From Mariniphaga anaerophila (GTDB taxonomy: Bacteria > Bacteroidota > Bacteroidia > Bacteroidales > Prolixibacteraceae): a DNA stretch of 64,000 bases. Positions 54,650 through 63,012 of this stretch are shown in pieces (positions within the stretch are counted from its first letter, which is position 1; each line of letters opens with the position of its first letter). The DNA lies in NCBI RefSeq assembly GCF_900129025.1, contig NZ_FQUM01000005.1, positions 248,001-312,000 of the forward strand, read 5' to 3'. Both the position numbers and the translations under genes were made by a program. The notes under the pieces were generated by a model. It did no database searches. It was not told the origin of the DNA and saw only the letters and a list, made by a program, of their open reading frames with translations.

Positions 54650-56596
54650 CTACTTAGAAATAATGGCAGCCCAGCCGCCGCCCGGAGCCATTTCAATTTT
54701 AATTTTAGAAGAACTGTTCACGCGTTGTTCTTCCTGTTTAAAATCGATTGCCTGCTTGTCGGCATTCACGCCGTCTTTCCAAACATTCATCGTATAATTT
54801 CCATCAGACAGAAAACCAAGATCCAATTCTAACGTACGTGGCGACCAGTCGGTCATTCCTCCAACATACCATGTATCGCCCAAACGACGGGCAATTAATA
54901 CGTAATCGCCTACTTTAGCATCCAGCACACGGGTTTCGTCCCAAACGGTAGGAACCTTTTCCAAAAATTCCATTGTTTCGGGTTCGCGGTAATAATTCGA
55001 AGGGTTGTCGCAAAGCATTTGCAACGGACTTTCAAACACCACATACATTGCCAATTGATGACAGCGCGTTCCGGATGACATTGGTGTGTAGAAAACTTTT
55101 CTAAAGTTCTCTTTATTGGCATTAATCATTGCACCCGGAGTATAATCCATTGGCCCGGCTACCATGCGAATAAAAGGCAGCGTTACATTGTGTTCCGGAT
55201 CGGGCAGTTCAGACCACTTGCTGTTTTCCAGCCCTTTTACGCCTTCGTAAGAAATTACGTTCGGGTATTTGCGTTCCAGTCCTGCGGGTTTATATGCTCC
55301 GTGATAATCAACCAACAATTTGTGTTTGGCACACTCACGGGCAATCTTTTCGTAGAAGTTAACCATCCACTGGTCGTCGCGCTGCATAAAGTCAATCTTT
55401 ATTCCTTTTACGCCCCATGCTTCAAACTGCTGGAGAGCTTCGGCGAGTTTGTCGTCCAGCGCTTTCCAAACCACCCAGAGGATAACACCAACTCCTTTGT
55501 CTTTTCCGTAATCAACAAGCTCCTGTACATCAATTTCATCTTTTACATTCATTATGTTATCCAGATGATACCAACCTTCGTCGAGTATGATGTAATCGAG
55601 GCCGTATTTGGCAGCAAAATCGATGTAATATTTATAGGTTGCATTGTTTACTCCCGATTCAAAATCAACACCGTAAACATTCAATGCATTCCACCAGTCC
55701 CATGCTACTTTACCCGGTTTAATCCAATCGGTTTCTTCCAGTACATTTTGGGGAGCAAGTTTAAAAATCAATTCCGATTCCACCAGTTGTTTGTCGTCGT
55801 CGGAAATAACCATTGCCCTCCACGGGAAATTTTTCGGGCCTTGCAGTTCGGCAATGTAATCTGCATATTTTACCGGAGCAACATCGCGGTCGGTACGCTG
55901 ATCTTCTTCAAGAACCACACCTGCAAATTTTCCTTCGAGCCGATACGGATTTTCCGAAGAGCCTTTCAAAAACATACCGGCATAATCGGTAACTAAATCC
56001 GATTCGGAAATATAAACTTTTACATTGTTTCCTGCATCCACAAGTAGTCCGGTTGAAGCGAACCTATCGGGTGTAATTTCCGAAAGTTTTACATTCAGGT
56101 ATTCGCGTTCCTGGTGCGAAAACATACTTTCTTCTTCAGGGAACCAAACATGATGGTCGGCCGGGAAAGTGAATGTTGCCTGCTCATTCATTACTTTCAC
56201 AGGCTCTTTTGAGGTTACTTCCCAACGGTAAGCAACACCGTCGTCGTAAGCCCTGAAACACAAATTGTATCCTTTAAAAGAAAGCATCAACTGATTGTAA
56301 ACATCGGGGATGCGAGCATTTTTACGTGCTACTACCGGAGTAATTTCTTCGTTAACTGAAGTTACTTTGTTTTTTCGCACTCTCGCTTTTTCGCCTAAGG
56401 TTTCATTTTCAAGCGTTAAAGAAATAGGCGAGTACGAAATTACCTCTTTATCTTTCAGCAGAACAGAATAGCGGATATCCTCATCAACTTCAACTTTAAT
56501 AGTTAATCTGTTGGAAGGTGACGTAACAGAATACTCTTTTGCGTTTAGCTGCCCCACAAAAAGCACGGCTAATAATAGATAGATCGATTTCCTCAT
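54650..56596 (-). CDS. glycoside hydrolase family 97 (SusB-like alpha-glycosidase)
   Basis: This 648-aa protein has a signal peptide (LLLAVLFVGQLNA), the GH97 N-terminal beta-sandwich (about 20-270), a TIM barrel (about 275-540) and a C-terminal beta-sandwich. The barrel shows WDWWNALNVYG, IILDEGWY, GIKIDFMQRDD and ISYEGVKGLE. D402 in KIDFM and E451 in YEGV match the nucleophile and acid/base of the retaining GH97 subgroup (BT1871 type) in spacing. This makes a retaining mechanism more likely than the inverting one of SusB itself, which affects whether the substrate is alpha-glucoside or alpha-galactoside. Calcium-binding glutamates are probably present. It is adjacent to the starch locus, so periplasmic trimming of imported oligosaccharides is expected. 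Confidence 0.93.
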   Translation of the reverse strand: MRKSIYLLLAVLFVGQLNAKEYSVTSPSNRLTIKVEVDEDIRYSVLLKDKEVISYSPISLTLENETLGEKARVRKNKVTSVNEEITPVVARKNARIPDVYNQLMLSFKGYNLCFRAYDDGVAYRWEVTSKEPVKVMNEQATFTFPADHHVWFPEEESMFSHQEREYLNVKLSEITPDRFASTGLLVDAGNNVKVYISESDLVTDYAGMFLKGSSENPYRLEGKFAGVVLEEDQRTDRDVAPVKYADYIAELQGPKNFPWRAMVISDDDKQLVESELIFKLAPQNVLEETDWIKPGKVAWDWWNALNVYGVDFESGVNNATYKYYIDFAAKYGLDYIILDEGWYHLDNIMNVKDEIDVQELVDYGKDKGVGVILWVVWKALDDKLAEALQQFEAWGVKGIKIDFMQRDDQWMVNFYEKIARECAKHKLLVDYHGAYKPAGLERKYPNVISYEGVKGLENSKWSELPDPEHNVTLPFIRMVAGPMDYTPGAMINANKENFRKVFYTPMSSGTRCHQLAMYVVFESPLQMLCDNPSNYYREPETMEFLEKVPTVWDETRVLDAKVGDYVLIARRLGDTWYVGGMTDWSPRTLELDLGFLSDGNYTMNVWKDGVNADKQAIDFKQEEQRVNSSSKIKIEMAPGGGWAAIISK

Positions 56597-56663
56597 TGAA
56601 AAAAATTTTGATTTGATGCCCGAAAGTTAGCAAGAATTTTTGGGGAGGAAATTCGTAAAGAAA

Positions 56664-56700
56664 AAAAAGGGTGGCACCGCACAGGGCGGCGCCATCCTTT
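56664..56700 (-). terminator. intrinsic terminator after the GH13 gene
   Basis: On the minus strand GGATGGCGCCG and CGGTGCCACCC pair over 11 bp with two wobbles and a 7-base loop, then a T-run. The stem begins at the stop codon of the amylase gene. Confidence 0.8.
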
Positions 56701-59446
56701 AAAACACTATCAACTTCTCTGTTATCCGGGTATCGTTCTGAAATGCATGTATAAAATAGACCCCCGGTGTAAAATTATCAACTGCTATTTTAACCCGGTT
56801 TTTATTTGCAACATTCACCTGCTGCACCAACTTACCGGTTAACGAATATATTTCGAATTGCGAAAATGGCTTTTCGGAAACAATGGTTACTTCGCTGTTT
56901 GCAGGGTTAGGAAAAATTTTAAGGTGTTTCTGCCCCAGCTTTACCTCTTCGGTGTCTGTAATTACATCTGTTTTTAAAAGCTTTCTGGTAGAATAAAGCT
57001 TGTATTCGCCTGGCTGCAAAGCTAGGTTCTGAGTTGCATTTTCAACATCAACAGAGGTTTGCGAAAAAAACTCGAACCACTCCCCTGTTTCAGGAAATGT
57101 AATAGTTGCGGTGGTTGCCTGTATGCCGAAATTACCAACCGCAAAAACATGATTGCCATTGCTGGTTAGCCGGTACCATCTGAGCTGTCCGTTCAAATTG
57201 TACTCGAAATTTTCCGGAGAAAACTCTTCGTAAGTTTGTTTCAGGTAATTGAGCTGCGCCATAACCCGAAACAAATCTGTGCGATTTTCGTCGCCTAAAT
57301 ATTCCCAGCGCGATGGTTTTTCTGAAAGGCGTCCGCCAAAATCATTAATTGAGACATCGTACCCACGCTCGCCAAATTGCCAAATCATTTTTGGCCCTGG
57401 CAGCGGCAGCATGAAAACCGAATTAAGCTCCATCCGATTTAACGCAGTGGGCAGTTGCCTGACGTTGTAATCACCTTCAATAAACCCGGATTTCAGCAGG
57501 TCAACCATAATTCGTTCCTCATCGTGACTTTCGGCATAAGTTACCAGGTTTGGCTCATCCCAGTTGCGGCTGTCGTACACACCCCAGCTCAAATCAGAAG
57601 CGCCGGTATTTCCGCGGCCTGCATCGCGGTAACTGTCGTGCATTATTCCCCATAACAATATCCCAAAGTCAGCCAGTTCTTTTTCTTCCGGATTGTCTGA
57701 AAGGTGTTCAAAAATAACCAGTGCATCGTGCTTCCTGTTCCAAATTTCACCGGCCATGCGTTTCAGATTGGCAATGCGGGCAGCATCGTATTCGCTGCCC
57801 CAGCTCGATGAAGGGAACGGTGTATTTGAGAACCCTTTGGTAAAATCGAAACGAAACCCGTCTACTTTGTATTCGGTCATCCAAAAGCTGTTGATGCTGT
57901 CCACCAGCTCTTTTACCGCATCTGCTTCGTGATTAAAATCGTAGCCCCAGCGCAGATTTTCATTTGCAAAATTGGACTCAACATTGTACCACGGATTTTC
58001 TTCGGTAACCGTCCAGTTGTCCATATACATTTGCACAAACGGACTTTGCCCGTAACTGTGGTTCAAAACCATGTCGATAACCACAGCTATTCCGCGTTTG
58101 TGGCACTCGTCAACAAGTTTTTTCAATTCGTTTTTAGGGCCGTAATATTTGTCGGGGGCAAAATAAAACGAAGGATTGTACCCCCAACTGCTGTTGCCTT
58201 CAAACTCGTTAACCGGCATCAATTCGAGCACATTAATATTTAAATCTTCCAGGTAATCCAGCTTCTCGCGCACCGCTTTAAATGTGTGCTGTTCGGTAAA
58301 ATCACGAATCAGCAATTCGTAAATTACCAGTTTCTGTTTCTCCGGAACCTGAAAATCTGCCACCTGCCACTGATACTCATCCTGCCCCGGATGCAATACC
58401 GAAACAATCCCTTCTGCTTTGTTTTCGGGATAAGAAATCAGACCGGGATAGGTTTCGCTGTTTATATACTGATCATTCCAGGGATCGAGAATTTTTTCGG
58501 AGTACGGGTCGGCCACCCGAATTTCACCATCAATTAAATACTGAAACGCATACTCTTTCCCCTTTTCCAAATCTGGAATTTCAAGCCAGAAATAGTCACC
58601 GTCCTTTTTCATCTGATATTCGTTCTGAAGCTCCCAGTTATTAAAGTCGCCCGTTACAAATACAAATTCTTTGTAGGGAGCAAACAAAACCAGTGTGGCA
58701 GAAGTGTCTGTCGGGTAATTAATACCTTTCCTGCAATTTTCGGGCAACGTTGCTTCAACTGCCTCTTCCCGTACAAAAACCGATACCGAATCTCTCTGAA
58801 TTTCGTCGTTCGCACCGGCCTCTGCAATAAGCAGGTAATTTCCGCTTTCAGAAAAAGAGTGTGTTGTAGTAATCGTTTGCCCGGTAGTTTGAGCAAGAAC
58901 CGTTTCGTTCAGGTACAATTTTAAATCTGCTTCTGCCGATGCATGCGCAGAAATACTCACCGACTGATTTTTCATAAAAATGGAGTTTGAAACAGGCTCG
59001 GTAATTTCCACAACCAATCCTTCCTGATAGACCGTTACAGAAAGGTTGGAAGTTTGCTCAGTCGCATCAGCCGAACGAAAAACAAACGACATGTTAATTA
59101 CCTTTTCAGCATCACCAACAGAATAGAAGGTGTTAATGTCGGGAGCAATTTCCAGTTCATAAATTCCATCCCCTTTATTGGTAAGCTTCGGCTGCACATC
59201 GTTTTTTCCCCAACTGTTTGCTCCACCAACCACATTTTGCCAATCGCCTTTTCCTTCAATTCCCACTCCGGTGTGGGCATACAAATCTCCGGTAAAATAG
59301 CCCAGCCGGGTTTCTTTCGATGAGTCGAAAGTGATAGTTACTTTTTCTCCGGCAACCGGTATTTTGGGGTCGGTAGTAATCTGGCCGCCGGCAAAAAAAG
59401 GAATTAACAGGGCAACTATTAAAACAGAAAACCAAAAATATTTCAT
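56699..59446 (-). CDS. T9SS-exported GH13 alpha-amylase-like enzyme
   Basis: This 915-aa secreted enzyme hydrolyses alpha-1,4-glucans. In order it has a signal peptide, a SusE/F-like N-terminal module (about 20-130), an Ig-like stretch (about 130-230), a CBM48-like domain with VFVTGDFNNWE (about 240-335), the GH13 barrel (about 375-780) and a T9SS type A tail (FPNPANSEV, about 845-915). The GH13 residues are present: region I DMVLNHSYG, nucleophile D534 (GFRFDF), acid E580 (VIFEHL) and third carboxylate D642 in ESHDEER, where NHD is usual. The T9SS tail predicts surface delivery. It lies downstream of susE, separated by a terminator and 199 bp, so it may also have its own promoter. Confidence 0.93.
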   Translation of the reverse strand: MKYFWFSVLIVALLIPFFAGGQITTDPKIPVAGEKVTITFDSSKETRLGYFTGDLYAHTGVGIEGKGDWQNVVGGANSWGKNDVQPKLTNKGDGIYELEIAPDINTFYSVGDAEKVINMSFVFRSADATEQTSNLSVTVYQEGLVVEITEPVSNSIFMKNQSVSISAHASAEADLKLYLNETVLAQTTGQTITTTHSFSESGNYLLIAEAGANDEIQRDSVSVFVREEAVEATLPENCRKGINYPTDTSATLVLFAPYKEFVFVTGDFNNWELQNEYQMKKDGDYFWLEIPDLEKGKEYAFQYLIDGEIRVADPYSEKILDPWNDQYINSETYPGLISYPENKAEGIVSVLHPGQDEYQWQVADFQVPEKQKLVIYELLIRDFTEQHTFKAVREKLDYLEDLNINVLELMPVNEFEGNSSWGYNPSFYFAPDKYYGPKNELKKLVDECHKRGIAVVIDMVLNHSYGQSPFVQMYMDNWTVTEENPWYNVESNFANENLRWGYDFNHEADAVKELVDSINSFWMTEYKVDGFRFDFTKGFSNTPFPSSSWGSEYDAARIANLKRMAGEIWNRKHDALVIFEHLSDNPEEKELADFGILLWGIMHDSYRDAGRGNTGASDLSWGVYDSRNWDEPNLVTYAESHDEERIMVDLLKSGFIEGDYNVRQLPTALNRMELNSVFMLPLPGPKMIWQFGERGYDVSINDFGGRLSEKPSRWEYLGDENRTDLFRVMAQLNYLKQTYEEFSPENFEYNLNGQLRWYRLTSNGNHVFAVGNFGIQATTATITFPETGEWFEFFSQTSVDVENATQNLALQPGEYKLYSTRKLLKTDVITDTEEVKLGQKHLKIFPNPANSEVTIVSEKPFSQFEIYSLTGKLVQQVNVANKNRVKIAVDNFTPGVYFIHAFQNDTRITEKLIVF

Positions 59447-59541
59447 TACATTTTATTTCTAAACATTACATATAAAAGCAAAAACATCTTCTCAAATAAA
59501 CAACTCTACACAAGTGATTGTTAGTGGCATGCGTTGCATTT

Positions 59542-59580
59542 TGAGCAAAAAGAGCCATCAGAAAAAATTCCAATGGCTCT
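59542..59580 (-). terminator. intrinsic terminator after susE-like gene
   Basis: On the minus strand AGAGCCATT and GATGGCTCT form a stem of about 8 bp with a 12-base A/T loop, followed by TTTTT. It lies about 65 bp after the SusE stop and may attenuate transcription into the amylase gene. Confidence 0.75.
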
Positions 59581-59645
59581 GTATCTTAATTTATTTGCCT
59601 GACGAGACTGATTCCACAAAAATCAATCTTTGTGCAACCGGTCAT

Positions 59646-60746
59646 TTATTCGCTAATTTCAATGGTGTTGGTTCTCAGATTCACCACAACATGGTATGTT
59701 CCCGAAGATTTCAGAAACTCCCAGTTGGGGTCTGAGTGTCCTTCCATAATATCGATGTAATCTGTGTTGTAATTCACTACCACATCGTACCCGTAGCTTG
59801 TCGGTCCCCAATCTTTCTGGGCAAACAACCTGAAAGCGCCACCCTGAGTAAAGTCCACATCGCCTTCCCAGGTTTTGTAAGTTTTGTACTGCAGCTCAGT
59901 AACCGGGTCATCCCAGTTCCAGCCGTGAGTAGCATCTCCGGTAAGGAACATTTCCGGTTTGGCAACCGGAGTCATTTCAATTACCTTGGTGTCGGCATTC
60001 ACTTTTATTTCGTACCAGCCGGCCGTTCCAATAAAATTGAAGTTCGGGTCACTGTCGCCTGTGGCCGGTTCCAGAAGATCTGTCGGATAAGTGGTAAACA
60101 CATCGTATCCGCCTAAAGAAGCGCCCCAGTCGGGACTGCTAAAGAAACGGAAATTTACTCCGGCAGAAGGATCGAAATTACAAACGGTAATGTATTCATA
60201 CGGTTCTCCCGTTGAAACTATCTCTACGGCTTTGCTGGGATCCCAGCCGCCAACCACTGCCCCAATCATATAAATTGGCGGGAAGGTTGATGCGTAAAGC
60301 GTTAAAGTCATATCCACTGCTTCGGAATAAAGCGACTGCACACCCGGATTCACCGTGGCTTCAACACGAAATTCCACGTCGGTTGGCTTGTTGGTTTCCA
60401 AACCAAAAGTCAGCAACTTTTCGTTTAAGGTTGCATGTGAAATAGTTGTTGTAAGCTCTGAAGTATTTACCAAATCCATTGGCGTGGCAAAGTTATTCCC
60501 TGCCGAATCAACCTGCAACTTATAGGTTATTGCACTGGGGAAACCAAAATCGGCAGTACTCCAGCTAAATGTTACAGATTCGTCGTTTGCATTCACTTTC
60601 TGGAAAACAAGCTGTGTTCCTGCTTGCGGCGCTGACAAAACAGGTGCATCGCCAAGAACAACAACCGGCTCCCTTTCCACTTCTTCGCAAGCATACAACA
60701 ACGAAAAAGCGAGGAAAACGTAAATTATATTTCTAATATTTTTCAT
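59646..60746 (-). CDS. SusE/SusF-like outer-membrane starch-binding lipoprotein
   Basis: This 366-aa surface lipoprotein has its lipobox at LLYAC (near residue 20). The N-terminal SusE Ig-like domain (about 30-150) contains FQKVNANDESVTFSWS. Two homologous starch-binding modules follow: MIGAVVGGWDPSKAVEI (about 160-265) and FLTGDATHGWNWDDP (about 268-366). Each ends in a WYEIKVN/TYHVVVN strand and carries aromatic residues expected to stack on alpha-glucan. It helps retain starch at the cell surface. It starts 25 bp after susD. Confidence 0.92.
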   Translation of the reverse strand: MKNIRNIIYVFLAFSLLYACEEVEREPVVVLGDAPVLSAPQAGTQLVFQKVNANDESVTFSWSTADFGFPSAITYKLQVDSAGNNFATPMDLVNTSELTTTISHATLNEKLLTFGLETNKPTDVEFRVEATVNPGVQSLYSEAVDMTLTLYASTFPPIYMIGAVVGGWDPSKAVEIVSTGEPYEYITVCNFDPSAGVNFRFFSSPDWGASLGGYDVFTTYPTDLLEPATGDSDPNFNFIGTAGWYEIKVNADTKVIEMTPVAKPEMFLTGDATHGWNWDDPVTELQYKTYKTWEGDVDFTQGGAFRLFAQKDWGPTSYGYDVVVNYNTDYIDIMEGHSDPNWEFLKSSGTYHVVVNLRTNTIEISE

Positions 60747-60771
60747 TGCTAAATCATTTTAATTTGATGGA

Positions 60772-62994
60772 TTAATAACCGGTGTTCTGCGTCAGATTTG
60801 GATTGGCAATCACATCGGAAGCAGGTATCGGGAAAATATTAAATTTATCGTCAATAGACCTTCCTTCTTTTACTGCGCCTTTCCATTCCCACAGATAATC
60901 GCCGCCGGTAAACTTGCCAAAGCGAATAAGGTCTGTACGTCGCTGAGCTTCCCAATAGAATTCACGACCGCGCTCGTCCAGGATAAAATCCAGGGTAAGA
61001 TCAGCAGCGGTAATGTTTCCGCCCTGGTCGCCGTAAGCTCTTTCCCGAAGCATATTTACGTATGAGAGAGCGGTAGCAGCATCGCCTCCGGTACCTCCGC
61101 GCAACACGGCTTCGGCATACATCAGGTAAACATCGGCCAGCCTGAACAGCGGGAAATCGGTATCTACAAATTCGATGTTTGAGCCTGTCTGCCCGTCGCT
61201 GGTTACGTTTTTGAATTTGCCAACAGCATAACCGTTGGTAAACTCAAACATGTTATCAATGTCGAGCGTTTGGCCGTCGGAGTACAGCAGATTACGCCCG
61301 TCGGAACTGTATCTTTCAATAGAATAAGTATAATCGGGAGTTCCCAAATAAAGCGTTATTAAATACTTTCCGGATTCGCTGATAGCCATATTACTACCTT
61401 CGTACTCCAAAATTCCATCGGCATCGTTGTCGCCAAGGTTAATGTCCCATTTGTCGTTTGCGCGGAATTTAAAGCTTCCCGAGCCGAGTTCGGCAATTAC
61501 GCTCCAAACTTTTGTTTCTGCATCAAACTCCATAGGAGTGCTGTTATCCCAGCCTCCGGGAGTAGCATCGCCAATTAGTCCCCAATTGGTTTTCACTGCA
61601 GTGTAACTGTAATTGTTCAGGTTCACATTTATTTTGTACATGCCGGCTTCAGGAATAACCAGGTTGCTTCCGCTTTCTTCCAGAATACCGTCGGCATTGT
61701 TGTCTCCCCAGTTTGCATCCCAGTTGGGACCTTCGGTAAATTTGAACTGGGAATTGTCTTCTGCAAAATAGATGTACCCTTCGTAATTATTGTCTGAATT
61801 AACAGAAGCCAGGGTTGGAGCTGTTTCCGGAGCCCACTCATTTTCGCTGTAGCCACTGTCGTCCTGGTATCCGCCCGGAACGTAAATTACCGGGTAATCG
61901 GCCACACTTTTCAACGGAATGCGTGCACTTTTCAGCGTGTTCAAATCCAAAAATTTTCCAACAAATTGTTTAGTGGTGCGGGCACCTGCCCAACCGCCGT
62001 CAATCCCAAACATGTCAGGATCCATATTTCCACCAACACTTGCTTTGATTATAAAAGTAACTCCGCCATAAGTTTTGGTATAGTTACCATCCTGCGTAAT
62101 CGGGAAAATAATTTCATTTGATTTATGGTTGTCTGCCATAAATAAGTGCTCGTATTCGGGTTCAAGTGAGTAACCGGCATTCAGAATTTTATTACAGTAA
62201 GTCAAACATTCAGTGTATTTCGACTGGTTGATGTAAACTTCTGCATTCAGGTACAGTTTGGCAAGAAGCGTCCAAACCGCTGCCTGGTCAGCACGCCCGT
62301 ATTCAACCTGTCCGGGAGCAGATAGCTGCGATTCGATGTCGAGCAATTCTGTTTCTACGTAATCAAACAGTTCGGCACGTGAAATCTGTTCCGGAAAGAA
62401 AGAACCAACTTCGTCTTTTTCGGTAACGAAAGGCACATTTCCAAACATATCGATAGCGTGCCAGTAGCTCAGTGCACGCAAAAAGCGCGCTTCCTTGCGG
62501 TACATTTCAATATCGGTACGGTACGTTTCGTCAATTCCCCGGTCACTCAATTTTTCCGGTGAAGTTTCGCGGATGAACTCGTTTGTTAACGAAATCTGGT
62601 AGAAAACGCGGTAATACATATTGGAAATGTACTCATTGTTTGAGCTCCAGTCCATTTCCTGATAGTCGCGCAGGTTGCCGTCATTCCATGCCATAACGGC
62701 TTCATCGCTCGACAACTCCTGTGCATACCAGTAAGCCCTCAGGTATTGTCCAAATCCTTCATCAAGGCCGCTTAAGTCATTCATCCCGGCAGGGCCTTCC
62801 TGACCGCTGACCGCGAGACCGGCATAAAGTTTAGCCAGCACTTTTTTGTAGTTTTCCGGATTGGAATAAACATATTCTGAAGTCACCTCATCTTTATCGA
62901 GCGGGATGGTATCCAAATCGTTGATACATGATGAGAAGGTTACCAGACCAGCCAGTCCAACCGCAATCAATATATTATATATTCTTGTTTTCAT
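60772..62994 (-). CDS. SusD/RagB-family lipoprotein with inserted SusE/F-like modules
   Basis: This 740-aa surface lipoprotein is the lid of the SusCD glycan importer. The lipobox is TFSSC (near residue 23). The N-terminal TPR-like SusD fold (about 30-380) contains YWYAQELSSDEA and EARFLRALSYWHA. The C-terminal SusD part resumes near residue 570 with FPLFRLADVYLMYAEA and RTDLIRFGKF. Between them lies an insertion of about 190 residues with two SusE/F-like sandwich elements (GLIGDATPGGWDNSTP and WDINLGDNDADG, with an earlier WDANWGDNNADG). Ordinary SusD proteins are about 550 aa. The inserted modules probably add glycan-binding surface. It begins 18 bp after susC. Confidence 0.92.
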   Translation of the reverse strand: MKTRIYNILIAVGLAGLVTFSSCINDLDTIPLDKDEVTSEYVYSNPENYKKVLAKLYAGLAVSGQEGPAGMNDLSGLDEGFGQYLRAYWYAQELSSDEAVMAWNDGNLRDYQEMDWSSNNEYISNMYYRVFYQISLTNEFIRETSPEKLSDRGIDETYRTDIEMYRKEARFLRALSYWHAIDMFGNVPFVTEKDEVGSFFPEQISRAELFDYVETELLDIESQLSAPGQVEYGRADQAAVWTLLAKLYLNAEVYINQSKYTECLTYCNKILNAGYSLEPEYEHLFMADNHKSNEIIFPITQDGNYTKTYGGVTFIIKASVGGNMDPDMFGIDGGWAGARTTKQFVGKFLDLNTLKSARIPLKSVADYPVIYVPGGYQDDSGYSENEWAPETAPTLASVNSDNNYEGYIYFAEDNSQFKFTEGPNWDANWGDNNADGILEESGSNLVIPEAGMYKINVNLNNYSYTAVKTNWGLIGDATPGGWDNSTPMEFDAETKVWSVIAELGSGSFKFRANDKWDINLGDNDADGILEYEGSNMAISESGKYLITLYLGTPDYTYSIERYSSDGRNLLYSDGQTLDIDNMFEFTNGYAVGKFKNVTSDGQTGSNIEFVDTDFPLFRLADVYLMYAEAVLRGGTGGDAATALSYVNMLRERAYGDQGGNITAADLTLDFILDERGREFYWEAQRRTDLIRFGKFTGGDYLWEWKGAVKEGRSIDDKFNIFPIPASDVIANPNLTQNTGY

Positions 62995-63012
62995 TGTTAC
63001 TTTCTTTTACGG

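Noticed and set aside
55190-55996. 268-codon open frame on the + strand inside the GH97 gene
   Set aside because: Antisense to the clear GH97 catalytic domain; aromatic-rich nonsense translation with no start signal.
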